64,000 nucleotides of DNA from Oscheius sp. JU75. Its lineage: Eukaryota; Nematoda; Chromadorea; Rhabditida; Rhabditidae. Each line of letters opens with the position of its first letter. Within the stretch, counting starts at the first letter, position 1. Below the pieces are notes generated by a model, which worked only from the letters and a program-made list of their open reading frames with translations, made no database searches and had not been told where the DNA came from. This document shows positions 1-11,390 of the stretch, piece after piece. The position numbers were made by a program, and so were the translations under genes. The stretch lies in the NCBI GenBank assembly GCA_037178855.1, contig JASJZC010000005.1, forward strand, positions 9,858,001-9,922,000, given 5' to 3'.

Positions 1-2
1 AG

Positions 3-2662
3 AGACTGAAGTACCCCGCTAGGAGTCAAAAATGCCAGCACATTGCGGCTTTCGAGCTCGGCGACGTGGTCATCTCCCAGAGCGAATGCAATCAGCTGCT
101 TTGTCCTGTTCAGGGATGCAAGTGAGTGTTTTGAAAACAGACTATGACAGTACTAAATAAGGTTTAGTCGGGTGGCAGTGTACAATTAGAAAGTTTTAGT
201 AAATGTAGTAGCCATGTCTGGAACGGACGCCCAGGTTCTGTCCTACCATCAAACAAGTTTACTGTAGAATGACCATAAGAGAACAATAGCCTTAGTGTTA
301 AGCTTAATCTTAGGTAACTTTCCCAGATCTGAAACTATTAAAAATATATCTTTGGTATCGAAGAGAAAATCCTACACACACTATTTTTTCAAGTACGCTA
401 CTTTTCAAAACCCAGAAACTAGAGCCTACCTCCTAGAACCTTCGACTAAAAACACATGATCTTGTCCGGAGTGTAGGTGGAACTGACAGAAGACTACTGA
501 GCCCAGAAGCTAGACCTTCTTGACCACAGTCATCCGTAGTAATCTGCGATTAGGACTACCCCTCACTCTCGAGAAGTACTACATCCAGTTCAAATCTCTT
601 GCTGCGTAACAGAGCACCATAGACCAAAAAGTTTGAGCTGGGTTGCTTGACGCATTTCCGGACCCTCTCTCCTCCTCTAAAATTAGTCCCGTGTTTTCAG
701 TACAAACTTCCAACTGGCGGAAATCGAGCTGGATCTGTTCCTCGGTGACGTGATACGACACGTCGTCACGAATAACATTCAAGCTAGTGAGGCCATTTTG
801 GAGCCGAATGGCTGCTACCGTCTCTCGGACGGCGGTGACTCGACATCAACAGCAGCTGCGTCACGCAAGAGGTCGGCGACTACAAATGATGATGGTAATC
901 CATACACTGAAAATAACACCACCCTACAATTTCAGCCAATTCGCATTCGTTGAAGAGGATCAAGAGCGAGCAGTTCTCTCAGCAGAATAGTGGAGCGTCG
1001 CCATTTCCTTCTGTGCATTCGCTTCCTGGCAGCATGCTGAGCCCGTTTGGAAATAATGTTAGGTGAGATGGGATGAAAAGACCCAGAGAGACGGAGAGAT
1101 AGAGAGATAAAGAGACAGAAAGACAGAGAGACAGAGACTAAGTTATCCATTTCAGTCCCAAGAAAGAGATAATGTCCCCTCCCGTCGGCTCTGGAACTCC
1201 CCAGCCCCAGAAGGACGAGGCCCAGTCTCTTCCCGGAGCCTCTACCCTGACCAGCCCACCTGGTGTTCCAGTAGTCAACAACGGAAGTGTGGACTCGGCC
1301 AACGGATCCGCCCCATACACGCCAGCCTCGATGAACGGGACCACTACTGCTCAGACGGCTCCTCAACAGGTTGAAGCCCACCACAACTCTCTGTCCAACC
1401 TTGAGAACCTCGACATTTTGGAACCGTTCAGGCCTGATGTATGTTGTCTTTAGAAACAGGGTCTTACTCAAGTTTAGATCTTCGGCGTTCACAGTCCAAT
1501 CGAGATCGAAAAGTACCTTCAAGACGGTGATCTCATGTCTGGTTGTCACAAGTATGAGGTGAGTCCCATACTCCAAAACTCTACTAGGAAGAAGCCCAAA
1601 GTGAGCCAATATTTCTGAACTTCCCTTTTGCTTTAACTCGTTTGCTTTTGTCCGGGCTAACATTTCGTGTTCAATAACGCACAACTTTGTTTCCCAGAGT
1701 AAAATTAAGGACTCACTTCATAGTCTAGGCAATTAGTTATAGGCCATGTCAATAGCCGAGCAACGGCAACAGACCCACAATGAAGTAGGAAATACAAAGA
1801 TAAGTCAAAGTAGAAGTGGTTTTAATAGACTTAATGTAAATTGAGAGGTTTTTGGTGAAAGTTCTCGGTTTACCGTGACAATACTCTCCTTTTCACGACA
1901 AGCTCTTAGTACTTAGAGTCAGAGAAATCTGTGAGAACGTTTCATGCTACCGAGACCCAACCTTCTAGTGTAATTTGGACACGAGCATGCCTATGCTTTT
2001 TAAAGTTTTAGCTTTTCTATTTTCTTCATTTCAAAGTGGGGCCCCAGCCAACCTTTAGGTTCCCAAAATTTTTTCTTCTCATTTCTTCCGGAATCGACTT
2101 CAAACAATCTCTGAACACTTTTACAGCCCGTATACTCTATTTGGCCATGTTTGAATTCGCCAGAATGCATGCTGATTAACTCGGAAGCAAGAGTTTAGAT
2201 CCATTTATGCAGGCCTACCTTCGCTAGTAGATTCCCTGGCACACCTTTTTCTTACTGGGAGTGTCTAAAAGTATTTAGAGAGAATTTTGAGTCGATTTCG
2301 GAAGTCAGAAGAAGAAAAAAATTGCGGCTCTAAAGGTCCAATAGTGGGGCCCTAAAGGTTGACTAATACCCAAAGTTGAGATGCTGTGGTTCTGATGTAC
2401 CCAAGTTGTAATAGTCTCTCTGATCATCTAGCCCAGTCCGAATGAAACCAAGAATTTAGGCCTGCTTCTAATCTAGGTCAGCCTGCAACTGTTCGCACTT
2501 GCTGGCCAAAACAACAGATTGATCTAATGTCCTGCTTTTCAGTTGAGCGACCAGACACTGATTGATCTGGTGGATATCTTGAATCAGGATGCCAAGAAGA
2601 CTTGGGGCGTGGACTTGAAGACCATCGAGCTCCAGCTAACGCCGCTCATCATGAAAAACTAA
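3..2662 (+). CDS. PIAS-like SP-RING SUMO E3 ligase, 3' part (5' end outside window)
   Basis: Six exons join in one frame: 3-121, 701-894, 936-1062, 1156-1438, 1478-1558 and 2543-2662, giving 307 residues to a TAA stop. The first exon holds the end of an SP-RING/MIZ zinc finger: a PARS..C.H segment followed by CPVQGC. Family PIAS ligases have a similar PARS..C.H..CF..CPVC pattern. The next exon (EIELDLFLGDVIRHVV) corresponds to the segment after the ring in PIAS proteins. It is followed by a Ser/Pro-rich linker with a KRIKSEQ patch and a C-terminal region I cannot place. SP-RING proteins transfer SUMO in the nucleus. The CPVxGC spacing is slightly nearer to NSE2 than to classic PIAS, so the subfamily is open. 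The last intron is about 980 bp, long for this locus, and exon 3 is followed by a GACAGA-rich intron. Confidence 0.7.
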
Positions 2663-3270
2663 TAATCACAACGAGGCAAAGAGTCATTATGGGTAGCCGG
2701 CTCTTCCCCAAAACCTTTGGCAGTGCCTCGTATTCTTAGAAACGTAGTAGCTTTTTACTCCCCGCCCATATTATGTCACGCTTTATTTTAGTCCAGCTTG
2801 TCCCTGAACCAGTGAATCCCCCCTCGGCACTTACCCTATATGTATATACGATGCATATTGCAGTTATAATATCGCACTTACGAACTCTCAAAGATATCTA
2901 CCCGTATTTATTTTACAATCTTCGTCCACATACCAATGAGATGCTTTGTATATACACAAATCCACTTATATGATTGCCTGACTGTAGTCTGTTCAATTCT
3001 ACGTCCCCACTCATGCTTAATATTTCCCCATCCAAAAACCCGAACTCGTGCTGTAAAGAAATGAACAATGAACAAATAAAACAGATATTTGAATGAATAG
3101 TTTTTACTGAACATCCCCGGGGATGGTCAATCTCAAGAGGATGTTCAGTCCAGGAGGGGGATGTTCCGACCCATGGGCAATGTTCAACCACTGTGGCTAT
3201 CTCTGCCAGCCAAAGAAGGCCATTCTCATTTAAACTACGATATTAGAAGATTGAGAAAAGTGATCAAGCC
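2663..3270. other. Intergenic, no gene seen
   Basis: 3' flank of the SP-RING gene. Open frames here are short and overlapping without splice or family support. A short cluster of GGATGTTC-like words lies near 3110-3190. Confidence 0.4.
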
Positions 3271-3598
3271 GCGTTCATGTTCTTCCTAGCGGTACTAAGC
3301 AGTTAGCTAGGATTCATCTTTGAGATGACAGATCCTATCAACCGTAAAGTATACATTATTTCGATACTGAAATACAATTTAGACTTTGGAGGTTTTAAGT
3401 TCTCTTTGTAAAATTGTAAAATAAGATCGTTCATACAGAACCAGCCAGTTTACGAAATAAATCGAGAACTTAAAACCTCCATAGTCTAAAATTGTATTCC
3501 AGTAACGAAAAAATGTATACTTTGCGGTTGATAGGCCCTGTCACCTTAAAGAAAAACCCTAGCTAGCTGCGTAGTACCGCTAGAAAGAACATGAACGT
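3271..3598. repeat. Foldback/palindromic MITE
   Basis: Two arms of about 135 bp are imperfect inverted copies of each other. The left arm begins near CGTTCATGTTCTTCCTAGCG and the right arm ends near CGCTAGAAAGAACATGAACG; inner parts such as ACTTAAAACCTCC also pair. A loop of about 50 bp separates them. No coding frame is plausible. The structure is that of a foldback MITE; no clear target duplication was identified. Confidence 0.7.
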
Positions 3599-4163
3599 AG
3601 ATTCATCATTTTTCTCAATCTGTCGTCTACTGGACGTCTTTTTTCCCTAACCACAGACACCATCGCGCTTTCATTGCTCAGATAGCCGACACGAATAGTC
3701 ACAGTAGCCATGGACCAGTCCAGTCCAGCGGTAGACAACAACAAAAAGTTTTGGCGAAGATGCATTCCGTTAAGGCTTTCGGTGCTCTGTACACTACATT
3801 GTCGCTGCTTGGCTAACTGATCACTGCTGCAATTCCAGACGTCAATGAAGTGTCGGCGAAAGACGCAAGAGCAATCGGGCCAACTAATGGTCCGTGTGGT
3901 ATGTACCCGGCTTTACCAACATCAAGAATGTAGCGGCAAACTTTTGTGCAAAAAAATACCATCCAAAAAAACCTATTTCCCCTTCCCCCGATTTCCCGTC
4001 GTGCTAGAGTCTCATTTCCCAAAACATCGAACAATATGATCGCCGGCCAAAAACCATTTCGAAATGCATCGAAGGTCGCTCCTATGTGGAATTTAGGGCA
4101 TCATAACAGAGTCCCACCCATTCTCTATAACTCGACGTTTCAAGATTTATTGGTAGTTGCCAA
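3599..4163. other. Intergenic, no supported gene
   Basis: Upstream flank of the first small repeated gene. A frame starting near 3764 resembles a signal peptide but needs a 27-bp GC-AG intron to continue, so it is not called. Confidence 0.35.
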
Positions 4164-4468
4164 ATGTTCTCCGACAACTTCTCTTCCGCTGACAGTACTC
4201 TCAGCGACGCTATCAACAATGCTAGGTTACACAATGAGGCCCTGGATCGGTATAACCAGATGTTTGGTGGAAGAAGCAATCCAACGTGAGTGACAGTGAC
4301 AGTGACAAGGAGTGTTCACTTCATTGGACAATCATACTTTTCAGCCTGGAACATCTGAAGCCTTCATTGGTGGAAGCCCGTTTTCAACATTTGACCAATG
4401 TCGTGGCCCACGAAAAACAACAAGCTGAACAGCTACTGACAGAAGTCTTCCGCAATAACAGGACATGA
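4164..4468 (+). CDS. Small two-exon protein of a local family, copy a
   Basis: Exons 4164-4285 and 4345-4468 encode 81 residues. The intron starts GTGAGTGACAGTGACAG and ends TTTTCAG. The protein has an N-terminal LHNEALDRYNQMFGG motif and, after the intron, PSLVEARFQHLTNVV followed by a Lys/Gln/Glu-rich helix. There is no signal peptide or membrane segment, and both halves look helical. I do not recognise the family. Three relatives (5039, 15752 and 16997) share both motifs and the intron position, which supports this as a real gene. An AATAAA lies about 40 bp after the stop. Confidence 0.65.
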
Positions 4469-5038
4469 CTTTTCCTACATAATCTGGTTATATGTACGGG
4501 TAGCGAAATAAATCTCGGTTCATCTTGATTCAATTGAAAATGTAGTCTTGGCTTTAGTTCCGTGCTAGGGAAAAGTATGAGAACATTAGCACCAAATCGG
4601 ATAACATTGAACTACCAAAAAAAAGTTTTGGAGACAAGGTCAATGCAAGGGTACTACAAGAGAAGGTTCGGTCGGATCGATACTTATTTGTTACCACTAG
4701 CTGTGATATCTGAAGATCCTTTTGAGAAACGGGGGTTCACTGTGTAAGGTGACTTAATCAGAAGTACCTGAACTGCATCCTCACCTCATTTCAAGAACTT
4801 CGTGTTATCTTTGGGATTATTGTACTTGGGATTTTGCGAACATTTTTCCTCTTTAGAGGAACTCCCACGTCAGAACGGCAGAGGAACCGAAAGCAAACCT
4901 AAAAAAAAAGTGCGTTTGTTGTCCCCGAGAGCGATCTCCCCTCTTCAATCTTTTAGGGGCATCTCTGATGTACTCGCACCCTTAAATAATTCTTCCTGCT
5001 GACTATGTCACACTACTCTCAAAATTTCCGGTTCCGCC
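4469..5038. other. Intergenic, no supported gene
   Basis: Lies between two members of the small-protein family. A hydrophobic frame near 4790-4910 (VIFGIIVLGILRTFFLF) could be the remains of a membrane protein, but no exon partner was found. Confidence 0.3.
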
Positions 5039-5323
5039 ATGTTCAGCAATGCTACGGTCAACAACGAAGCCAGTCTTTCTGACATAATCAACACGAACCG
5101 CCTCCACAATGAAGCCTTGAACAGATACACCAATATGTTCGGAGGGAGTAGTACCTCCCAGTAAGATGACCGGTACCTGCTTTTAATCAAAATCATTTTC
5201 AGGGACACTCTGTCCAAACCTTCTCTAATCGAAGCCCGGTTCGAATGCCTGACACAGATAATGCAACAGGAGAGAAAAGAAGGCAATGATGTTCTTTTTA
5301 GAGCCTTCAGTTCTCGACCTTAA
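5039..5323 (+). CDS. Small two-exon protein of a local family, copy b
   Basis: Exons 5039-5160 and 5203-5323 are joined by a 42-bp intron (GTAAGATG...TTTTCAG) and encode 80 residues. It carries LHNEALNRYTNMFGG in exon 1 and PSLIEARFECLTQIM in exon 2. The intron falls at the same place and phase as in copy a, so the two arose by duplication. The family is unrecognised; short helical, soluble and possibly coiled-coil is all that can be read. An AATAAA-like signal follows near 5356. Confidence 0.7.
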
Positions 5324-5368
5324 GTCTAGAGGAGATAGTATGGGTGCAGAGCTTTAATAAAATGTAAC

Positions 5369-8152
5369 CTATAGTCGTTTTTTTAGCACAAAGATAGGCT
5401 GTTTCCACAAACTATCCTGTCCGAAGTTCTCTCTAGACATCTTAAACAGGTCTCCTACAGGCTTCTTGAACCAGTCGACGTTAATCGATTCCTTCTTATT
5501 TTTGTAGTACATGCCAACTAGGTCAAAGCCGGCAGCGAATAGAGCCAGTCTAGCCCGACCGTAGACTCTGTGCAGGTTCCAGTGTAGAATGTCCCAGCCG
5601 ACTGGAAGCCCGGCAAAAAAGATGCCTGAAACGGGGGTCACAAGGTAAGGTATAACAATTAGGCGCTTTTCTAAGAAATTTCCTTACAACCTTACTTACC
5701 AGAGCACAGTGGTATCTATTTTGTTCCCTTGTCATGCTGGCCGCACAGTTGTTAGAATCTGTCAGGGTTTGTCAATGTAATCTGACAAAACATGAAGTCA
5801 GCATTTGGGCAACTCTGGGACACATTCATTAAGTCGAACTGTCATGTATATTAGATACAGGATGCCGCAAAATTACGTTGACTCGGATTTTGAGTCCCAG
5901 AGACTTTCATGATTGGCGCAGACTCCAAAATATGGTATCATTATGAAGCCCATGCTATAAGGTGTCAAACCTTGGCCTCCAATTTCCTATAGCTGACGTT
6001 GTCAATGAGTTACAATATCCTGTATGGGTCGATCGCGAACCACTGTGACACGCAGCTCCTTTTTAGACGAAATATTTTTCGCAAGACATCGTGCTCAAAC
6101 GACTGATAGCTGATAGCAAGACATGACGCTTGTTGGCTCGCTTGTTAGAGTGAGCCACCTTTCGCGACAGTTACTACGTATGTCCAAAGTTTTTTGGCAG
6201 ACCCTTGACAGATGCATTCAATGTTCGCACTGTGGAATACATTAGGTTCTTGTGTAAATCAATACAAGCCTACGGTTTCCTCGAACCGTTTCCATTTCAT
6301 ATCATATAAGGTAGCCTTGAGATTGTCTCGTTTGTTGCAGTGTCGAGAATAAAATGACAGCCTTTTGATCATTTAGCCTATCTTCCAAGACACATTGCTA
6401 GAAAGAGTAATGCGTCAAAGTTCAAACGGACAAAGGTCACATTGCACTTCTCGTCTCTTTAGGTTTGTTTCACATCGGTCACGTAGAGACTGTTTATAGG
6501 GGGACAACCTAGCTAAGAATGGTTGGGATAAAGTGACAGACTACTGTCGATCAACTGTGAGTCTTTTCGAATGTTTGCGTGTGCTTGGTAGATCTTCCAT
6601 CATTGATTAAATCATGGTCTTATTGCCAAAGGTAGCAATTCCAAGAAGGGAGTGAGACAGAACAAGACATGTACTATTGAGACATCTATCCCAGATCTGT
6701 ATCCTCTAGTTCCAAGCATTTGAACTACACAAAACTCTTACCTCCTTCTTTCAACATACAATGAATCTTCTGTGCCTCCTTCAGATCTCCGAATGGGTCC
6801 AGAGCATCCCCATATCTTCCGAGACCACTGTGTTCTATGGAAGAGAATGAGATTACGAAGTCATATCGGTCAACATGCCTGCAATATTTCAACTTTACTA
6901 TTGTCTAGTTGCAAACCTCTTGTACTCTTTAGCTAGATCCACCGGATGAATGTAACCTAGCTTTGGAACGTCTTCAATAACAATTTGCATGTATTCCACG
7001 GTTGTGATCTAAGATTTCCTATGAAGTATTGCCAGTGTTACTTACATGTTCAGCTCCCAGACTCAGTGGAATGGCTTCAACCCAAGGAGATCGACTACCA
7101 ACTACCATTCCTCTTTTTCCGCTTACACTGTTATCGAGCATTGACTTGTAGATTGCTTCTATGTTTGAACTTTAGTGGACAGTACAAGAGAGGCTTACTT
7201 CCTTCATCAGCATAGTTGTCAATCTGATCGATTCCTCGAGACATGTAAGCTTCGAGGTCGGACTTTTTCCAGGTTGCTTGGAGTGTTCCGGAATGCTCGT
7301 CAATGTAGTCCTGAAAGATGGTTGCATTCCAAACGTGTCAAGGTACAGTATAGGTTCCCTTGTCCTCTAGGCATGAGAGCCGTCTACAAAAATTTATTCC
7401 TTTCGAATCGTCGGGACTTTGGACTTCTGACCTCATCTCTGAACAACTCTACGTCTCTATCCTAAGAAGAGATGCTTGCTAAGTCATGATAGAACTTTGC
7501 CATCACCAGGGTGCAAATCGGTGTTAATAACTGTTGTTCGGAAGGTTCCAGACTGTTACGTATCCTCACGGCTCAGTGGCAGAGAGTTAAGTAATCGTGT
7601 TCAAACACCAATAAATGTGGTATCACAGTATAATCGCACAGATCGTGTCTCTCGTTCTCTCTTCACCGACAGCTTCTACTGACCTCAATCAAATGTGTAT
7701 ATCCTCTCAGCAAGTACTGTATCTTCAAATCTGTAGGAATAGCTTTGGGTGGAGCTGCTGACTCATTCTGGGACCGAGATCCAGAGAGAAAACTGTCAAA
7801 GATCTGAACAGAAATGATATGCCAGTGAACATGTATCACCTCTGAACAGCTCCTTCTTTTCAGATACTCTAGTGACGGGATGATACTACGGTCTCTCGTT
7901 TTGAAGCCCAGTGGGATGAACAGCTCTTCCTCAATATCAGAATATGATTTCTGACCGGAATCTGTTTCAAATGGATGCCTGAAAAGCAGCGGTTCCCCAA
8001 GTTTGGGCTGAAACTTACTCATACACTAAATGTTGTCTACCTAGATTCAAAACTGTCAGGAATACACAAGAAACAATGGTAAAAATAAGTAGTTTGTTTG
8101 AAATGTTTGAAATAAAAAGTCTCCTAGCAGGGACAGCATTTAGGAAACTCAT
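5369..8152 (-). CDS. DUF268 family membrane-anchored methyltransferase-like protein (gene A)
   Basis: Read on the minus strand, the first exon starts near 8152 (MSFLNAVPARR) and holds one membrane segment (LLIFTIVSCVFLTVL), giving a type II topology. Later exons lie near 7680-8020, 7190-7330, 7045-7160, 6920-7015 and 6741-6875; the last exon is 5369-5630. The 6741 exon carries SFSSIEHSGLGRYGDALDP and ends LKEGG. The last exon continues GIFFAGLPVGWD, an RVYGRARL motif and a C-terminal PIFVLKKRL. This is the DUF268 signature. Its layout, an acidic/IEH motif then a LK.GG strand with P.GWD, resembles class I SAM-dependent methyltransferases, which is an inference. The last intron is about 1.1 kb and contains a possible small MITE. 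Middle exon borders are approximate. Confidence 0.75.
5856..6030. repeat. Possible small MITE with TACAGGAT ends
   Basis: The segment begins TACAGGATGCCGCAAAATTA and ends in the inverted TATCCTGTA, recalling the CAGGGTG ends of the maT-like elements elsewhere. It lies in the long last intron of DUF268 gene A. The inverted match is short, so this is weak. Confidence 0.3.
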
Positions 8153-8279
8153 TAGATGGAAGATGACTGTGCTATCGCATTTTCTGGATCTTGGTCGATT
8201 GCCGTTTTGCTTTTCGCTGCGAGTGATCAACGAAGCGTGAGGTTTTTTGGACTGTTTCTTGGATCAAAAGAATCTGTAA

Positions 8280-8360
8280 GAACCAAACGGAAGAGACTGG
8301 GAGACAGTGAGACAAAGAGAGACAGAGAGATAGAGAGAAAGAGAGACAGCAAGGCGAGAA
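8280..8360. repeat. GAGACA-rich simple repeat
   Basis: Purine-rich run built from GACAGAGA/GAGACA words upstream of DUF268 gene A. The same word recurs in introns across the window. Confidence 0.7.
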
Positions 8361-8442
8361 CAGTGAACTCGGCCTGATTTACGTCGTATCTAATCAAAAT
8401 TCTGTACACCTTTTTTCTTGACTTTTTTTGCTTCTGAACATA

Positions 8443-8919
8443 TTGGGTTGGTAAATAAGTCTTTTTACTTTTTATAAACATGTCTTTTGCCTTGTTTACG
8501 ACAACGTCCGAGCTATTGATATAGCACCTCGTGTAGCTCACTTAGTCCTCTAACACCACCATGCAAGACACCACTTCCCTTCTTCTTATTCTCTATTCTC
8601 TGCTCGTTTTGATCCAGACTATTGATGAGCTGCCACCCTACCATTTGCGACATGTCATGTTAAATAGTTCCTTAAAGGCACGACTGGAGCCCAAACGGCG
8701 GCTAATATCAACGATGTTTATGGCCAAGGGACGACGTCTACGAGGGCGTGCCAGTTGTAGTTCCATCGCTTTTGGTCTGGGGACAAAAGCATCGAAGATG
8801 AGATAAGGTCAGGTCGACCAACAAGTTTCGATGAATCGAAGCTGCTGCAGCTCGTGGACGAGAATAATGGACAGACTGCCCGTGAACTAGCAGAGGCGTT
8901 TTCTGTCAGTCATTTCACA
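8443..8919 (+). mobile_element. Mariner transposon, truncated 5' part
   Basis: Starts with the mariner terminal repeat TTGGGTTGGTAAATAAGTCT next to a TA. It runs through the N-terminal transposase region (HLRHVML and a frame-shifted counterpart of the CQLWFHRF segment) and stops abruptly after the region coding ARELAEAF. The rest of the element is missing. Several frame errors separate it from the other copies here, so it is an older copy. Confidence 0.85.
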
Positions 8920-9125
8920 GTGAGCTCTTCTTCAATATCAGAATACGATTTCTGACCGGAATCGGTTTCAAATGGATGTCTGAAAGATTGCGGTTTATGA
9001 ATGTGTCTCTTTCCTACTGTCCCTTTGTCTAAAACGTTTGGAACTTAATTATATGTTAAATGATGTCTACCTAGATTCAAAATGGTCAAGAGCAGGCAAG
9101 AAGCAGCAACGATAATTAGTAATTC
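8920..9125 (-). pseudogene. DUF268 gene fragment
   Basis: About 200 bp match the 7927-8100 part of DUF268 gene A, covering the N-terminal exon end and the following intron. It is joined directly to the truncated mariner at 8919. It has no exon partners and several differences, so it is a dead duplicate. Confidence 0.65.
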
Positions 9126-9581
9126 GAAACAACAGACTTGGTCTTGATATGGCCGGAGAATTTTAGTGAGAGACGCCACCTGAAAGACAGCCCTTCCAAA
9201 CCCATTTTAACCCTAACCTGTCGGTCGTTTCGTTCTTATCCTACCTTGTCTCTTCAAACTCCTCTCGAGAGCCCCGTAAACAAACTTTCAATTTCTTGTT
9301 CCAGCACTTTTCACGTCAACCTGACCCGACAAAGCCTACCCATAAGTGCTCTTTGTCAAGTTCCGAGCATGTCTTGGCTTTTATTTCATCCGGCAGCGTC
9401 AAAACAAAATGCAAAATGACTAATGTCCCTATACTGAATCTCTAGTCACAAACAGTATTTATTTGTGTTTCGTTCTAGCGCGACAGCCATAGACCATGAC
9501 CTAGAAGAGAAATAAGATACATGATGTCAAAACTGCCGAGTTCTCCATATGCATTTCGTTCGAAAATTTCATAATCGATTC
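9126..9581. other. Intergenic, nothing recognised
   Basis: Between a DUF268 fragment and a mariner copy. One 93-codon frame exists but shows no family motif or splice context. Confidence 0.35.
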
Positions 9582-10512
9582 GGGCTATAAGGAGGATGGA
9601 GTAAAAACACCCAACCCAGGTGGTGGATCTTGGAGCGAGTGAGTTTTGCAACATGGGGGCGCGCGTTGTCCATCTGCAGGATGACTTTCGACTTCAGCGG
9701 CCGTTTCTGACGAAGTGCAACGGTACCCTTTTCAAGTTGCTGGCTGTATACGGCGGCTGTAAGAGTAGTTCCAGCATCCAGCAGTTCTCAGTGCACCACT
9801 TCTTCGATATCCCAGAAAACACAGAGCATAATCTTCTTTTGATGGGTGTCAGGTTTCACATCAGGACTTGGTGTCTGCCCTGGACCCACGCATTGACACT
9901 TCCTTCGGAAGTTTGCAGACGTTACCCACTTCTTGTCCCCCGTCACCAGGCGTGGCAAGAAGCATTTCCTCTTATACCTGGATAGGAGAGAATGGGCGAC
10001 GGGCATGCGCTGCCACTTCTGGGCGTCACTGAGGTTATGCGGCAATCATGTGCCCAGTTTCTTCGTAAATCTCAATTGCTTCAAATGATGTTGCGAAATG
10101 ACTGATAGAAAACGCCTCTGCTAGTTCACGGGCAGTCTGTCCATTATTCTCGTCCACGAGCTGCAGCAGCTTCGATTCATCGAAACTTGTTGGTCGACCT
10201 GACCTTATCTCATCTTCGATGCTTTTGTCCCCAGACCAAAAGCGATGGAACCACAACTGGCACACCCTCGTAGACGTCGTCCCTTGGCCATAAACATCGT
10301 TGATATTAGCCGCCGTTTGGGGTCCATTCGTGCCTTTGAGGAACTCATTCAACATGACGTGTCGCAGATGGTAGTGTGGCAAGTCATCAATAGTCTGGAT
10401 CAAAGCGAACAGAGAATAGAGAATAAGAAAAAGAAAAGTGGTGTCTTGCATGGTGGTGGTAGAGGATTGAGTGAGCAACACGAGGTGCTATAATATATAT
10501 ATGCCAACCCAA
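9582..10512 (-). mobile_element. Mariner transposon, 3'-truncated copy with broken transposase
   Basis: The intact end is at 10512 (TGCCAACCCAA followed by TA); the element is cut at 9582, inside the region coding the last catalytic domain. On the minus strand the frame from 10481 reads HLRHVMLNEFLKG, CQLWFHRFWSGDKS and ARELAEAFSISHFA, then hits a stop. A second frame from 10045 continues with VTGDKKWV (first catalytic D) and stops where the better copy at 61959 has Trp (VVHWELL). The same 148- and 85-codon frames recur unchanged at 18037 and 29437. Confidence 0.9.
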
Positions 10513-11390
10513 TAGTTCCACTAACCATTCATAACCATTATACAAGGAAATAAACATTTGGAATAAAAATGGTTTGAAATCCCACGCGAATACGCACAGG
10601 ACTTACGATTGTATGACTGGAGACTGTGAAACGTTTCTCTTACCAACAACCATCATTTGACCGTTTTCCGGAAACGGTTCGAATCAGTCAGGAAAGCGCG
10701 GGTTAGGAGATCTCTGGTCATCATTCGTGGTCTTGGGCGCTGAAGATCAGCTGATGGGATCATAGACATAGATTGAAAACAATGATAAAGTGAAACGAAA
10801 GGGACCAAGGAATGGGTGGTCTGCCAGAAGGCTGTCTCTCAGTAGCGCCATATGCCTGCCCTGACAGAACAGATGAGACCAATAGCATAAGTGGTGAAAG
10901 AGAAAAGAGAAAAGAGTACAACAAACTTATAGACAACTGGGTGCTTGGGGTGTATCTGTCCTGTTGTGTCTTTGGGGGACACAATCTGAATATTTTAGAA
11001 AGAGAAGCATGAGTTCTATATGCTTATTCAGGCAAAAATAGATAGGTGGTTATAGAGCAAAAGAGAGATGATAAAAGTGGGAAACGAGTGACGTGAGGGA
11101 ACGTCACTTGGGGAACAACAGAAACACACATGCGAAACGACACGAACGAACGCTCTCCGCGCAGTACTGTAGTACGTGCGGCGCGCCCACAAGTTGGCGC
11201 GCATTCAAACTGAGCCAGACACAACACGTACATTTAAAAAAAATGACTACATTTGGATGAAAAGTTGCCTAGCCGTTACTGCGGTTCGGACGTCGATCGT
11301 CAGAAAAATTGATCGATACATACTGAAACACGCTGCATATTTTTCAGACGCCCTTCATTAGCGAACATCAAACAAAGTAGAATAATTTAT
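10513..11390. other. Intergenic, nothing recognised
   Basis: Between a mariner and DUF268 gene B. Open frames are short and mutually overlapping; no motif was found. Confidence 0.35.

Noticed and set aside
932-1684. 250-codon minus-strand frame
   Set aside because: It lies across well-supported exons and introns of the SP-RING gene on the other strand; no motif.
3764-3935. Possible secreted peptide starting MHSVKAFGALYTTLSLLG
   Set aside because: An in-frame stop follows at once, and continuing needs a 27-bp GC-AG intron; there is no homologue in the window.
8320-8360. Periodic GAGACA run as a CRISPR-like or coding repeat
   Set aside because: Simple-sequence repeat without spacers or a meaningful frame.
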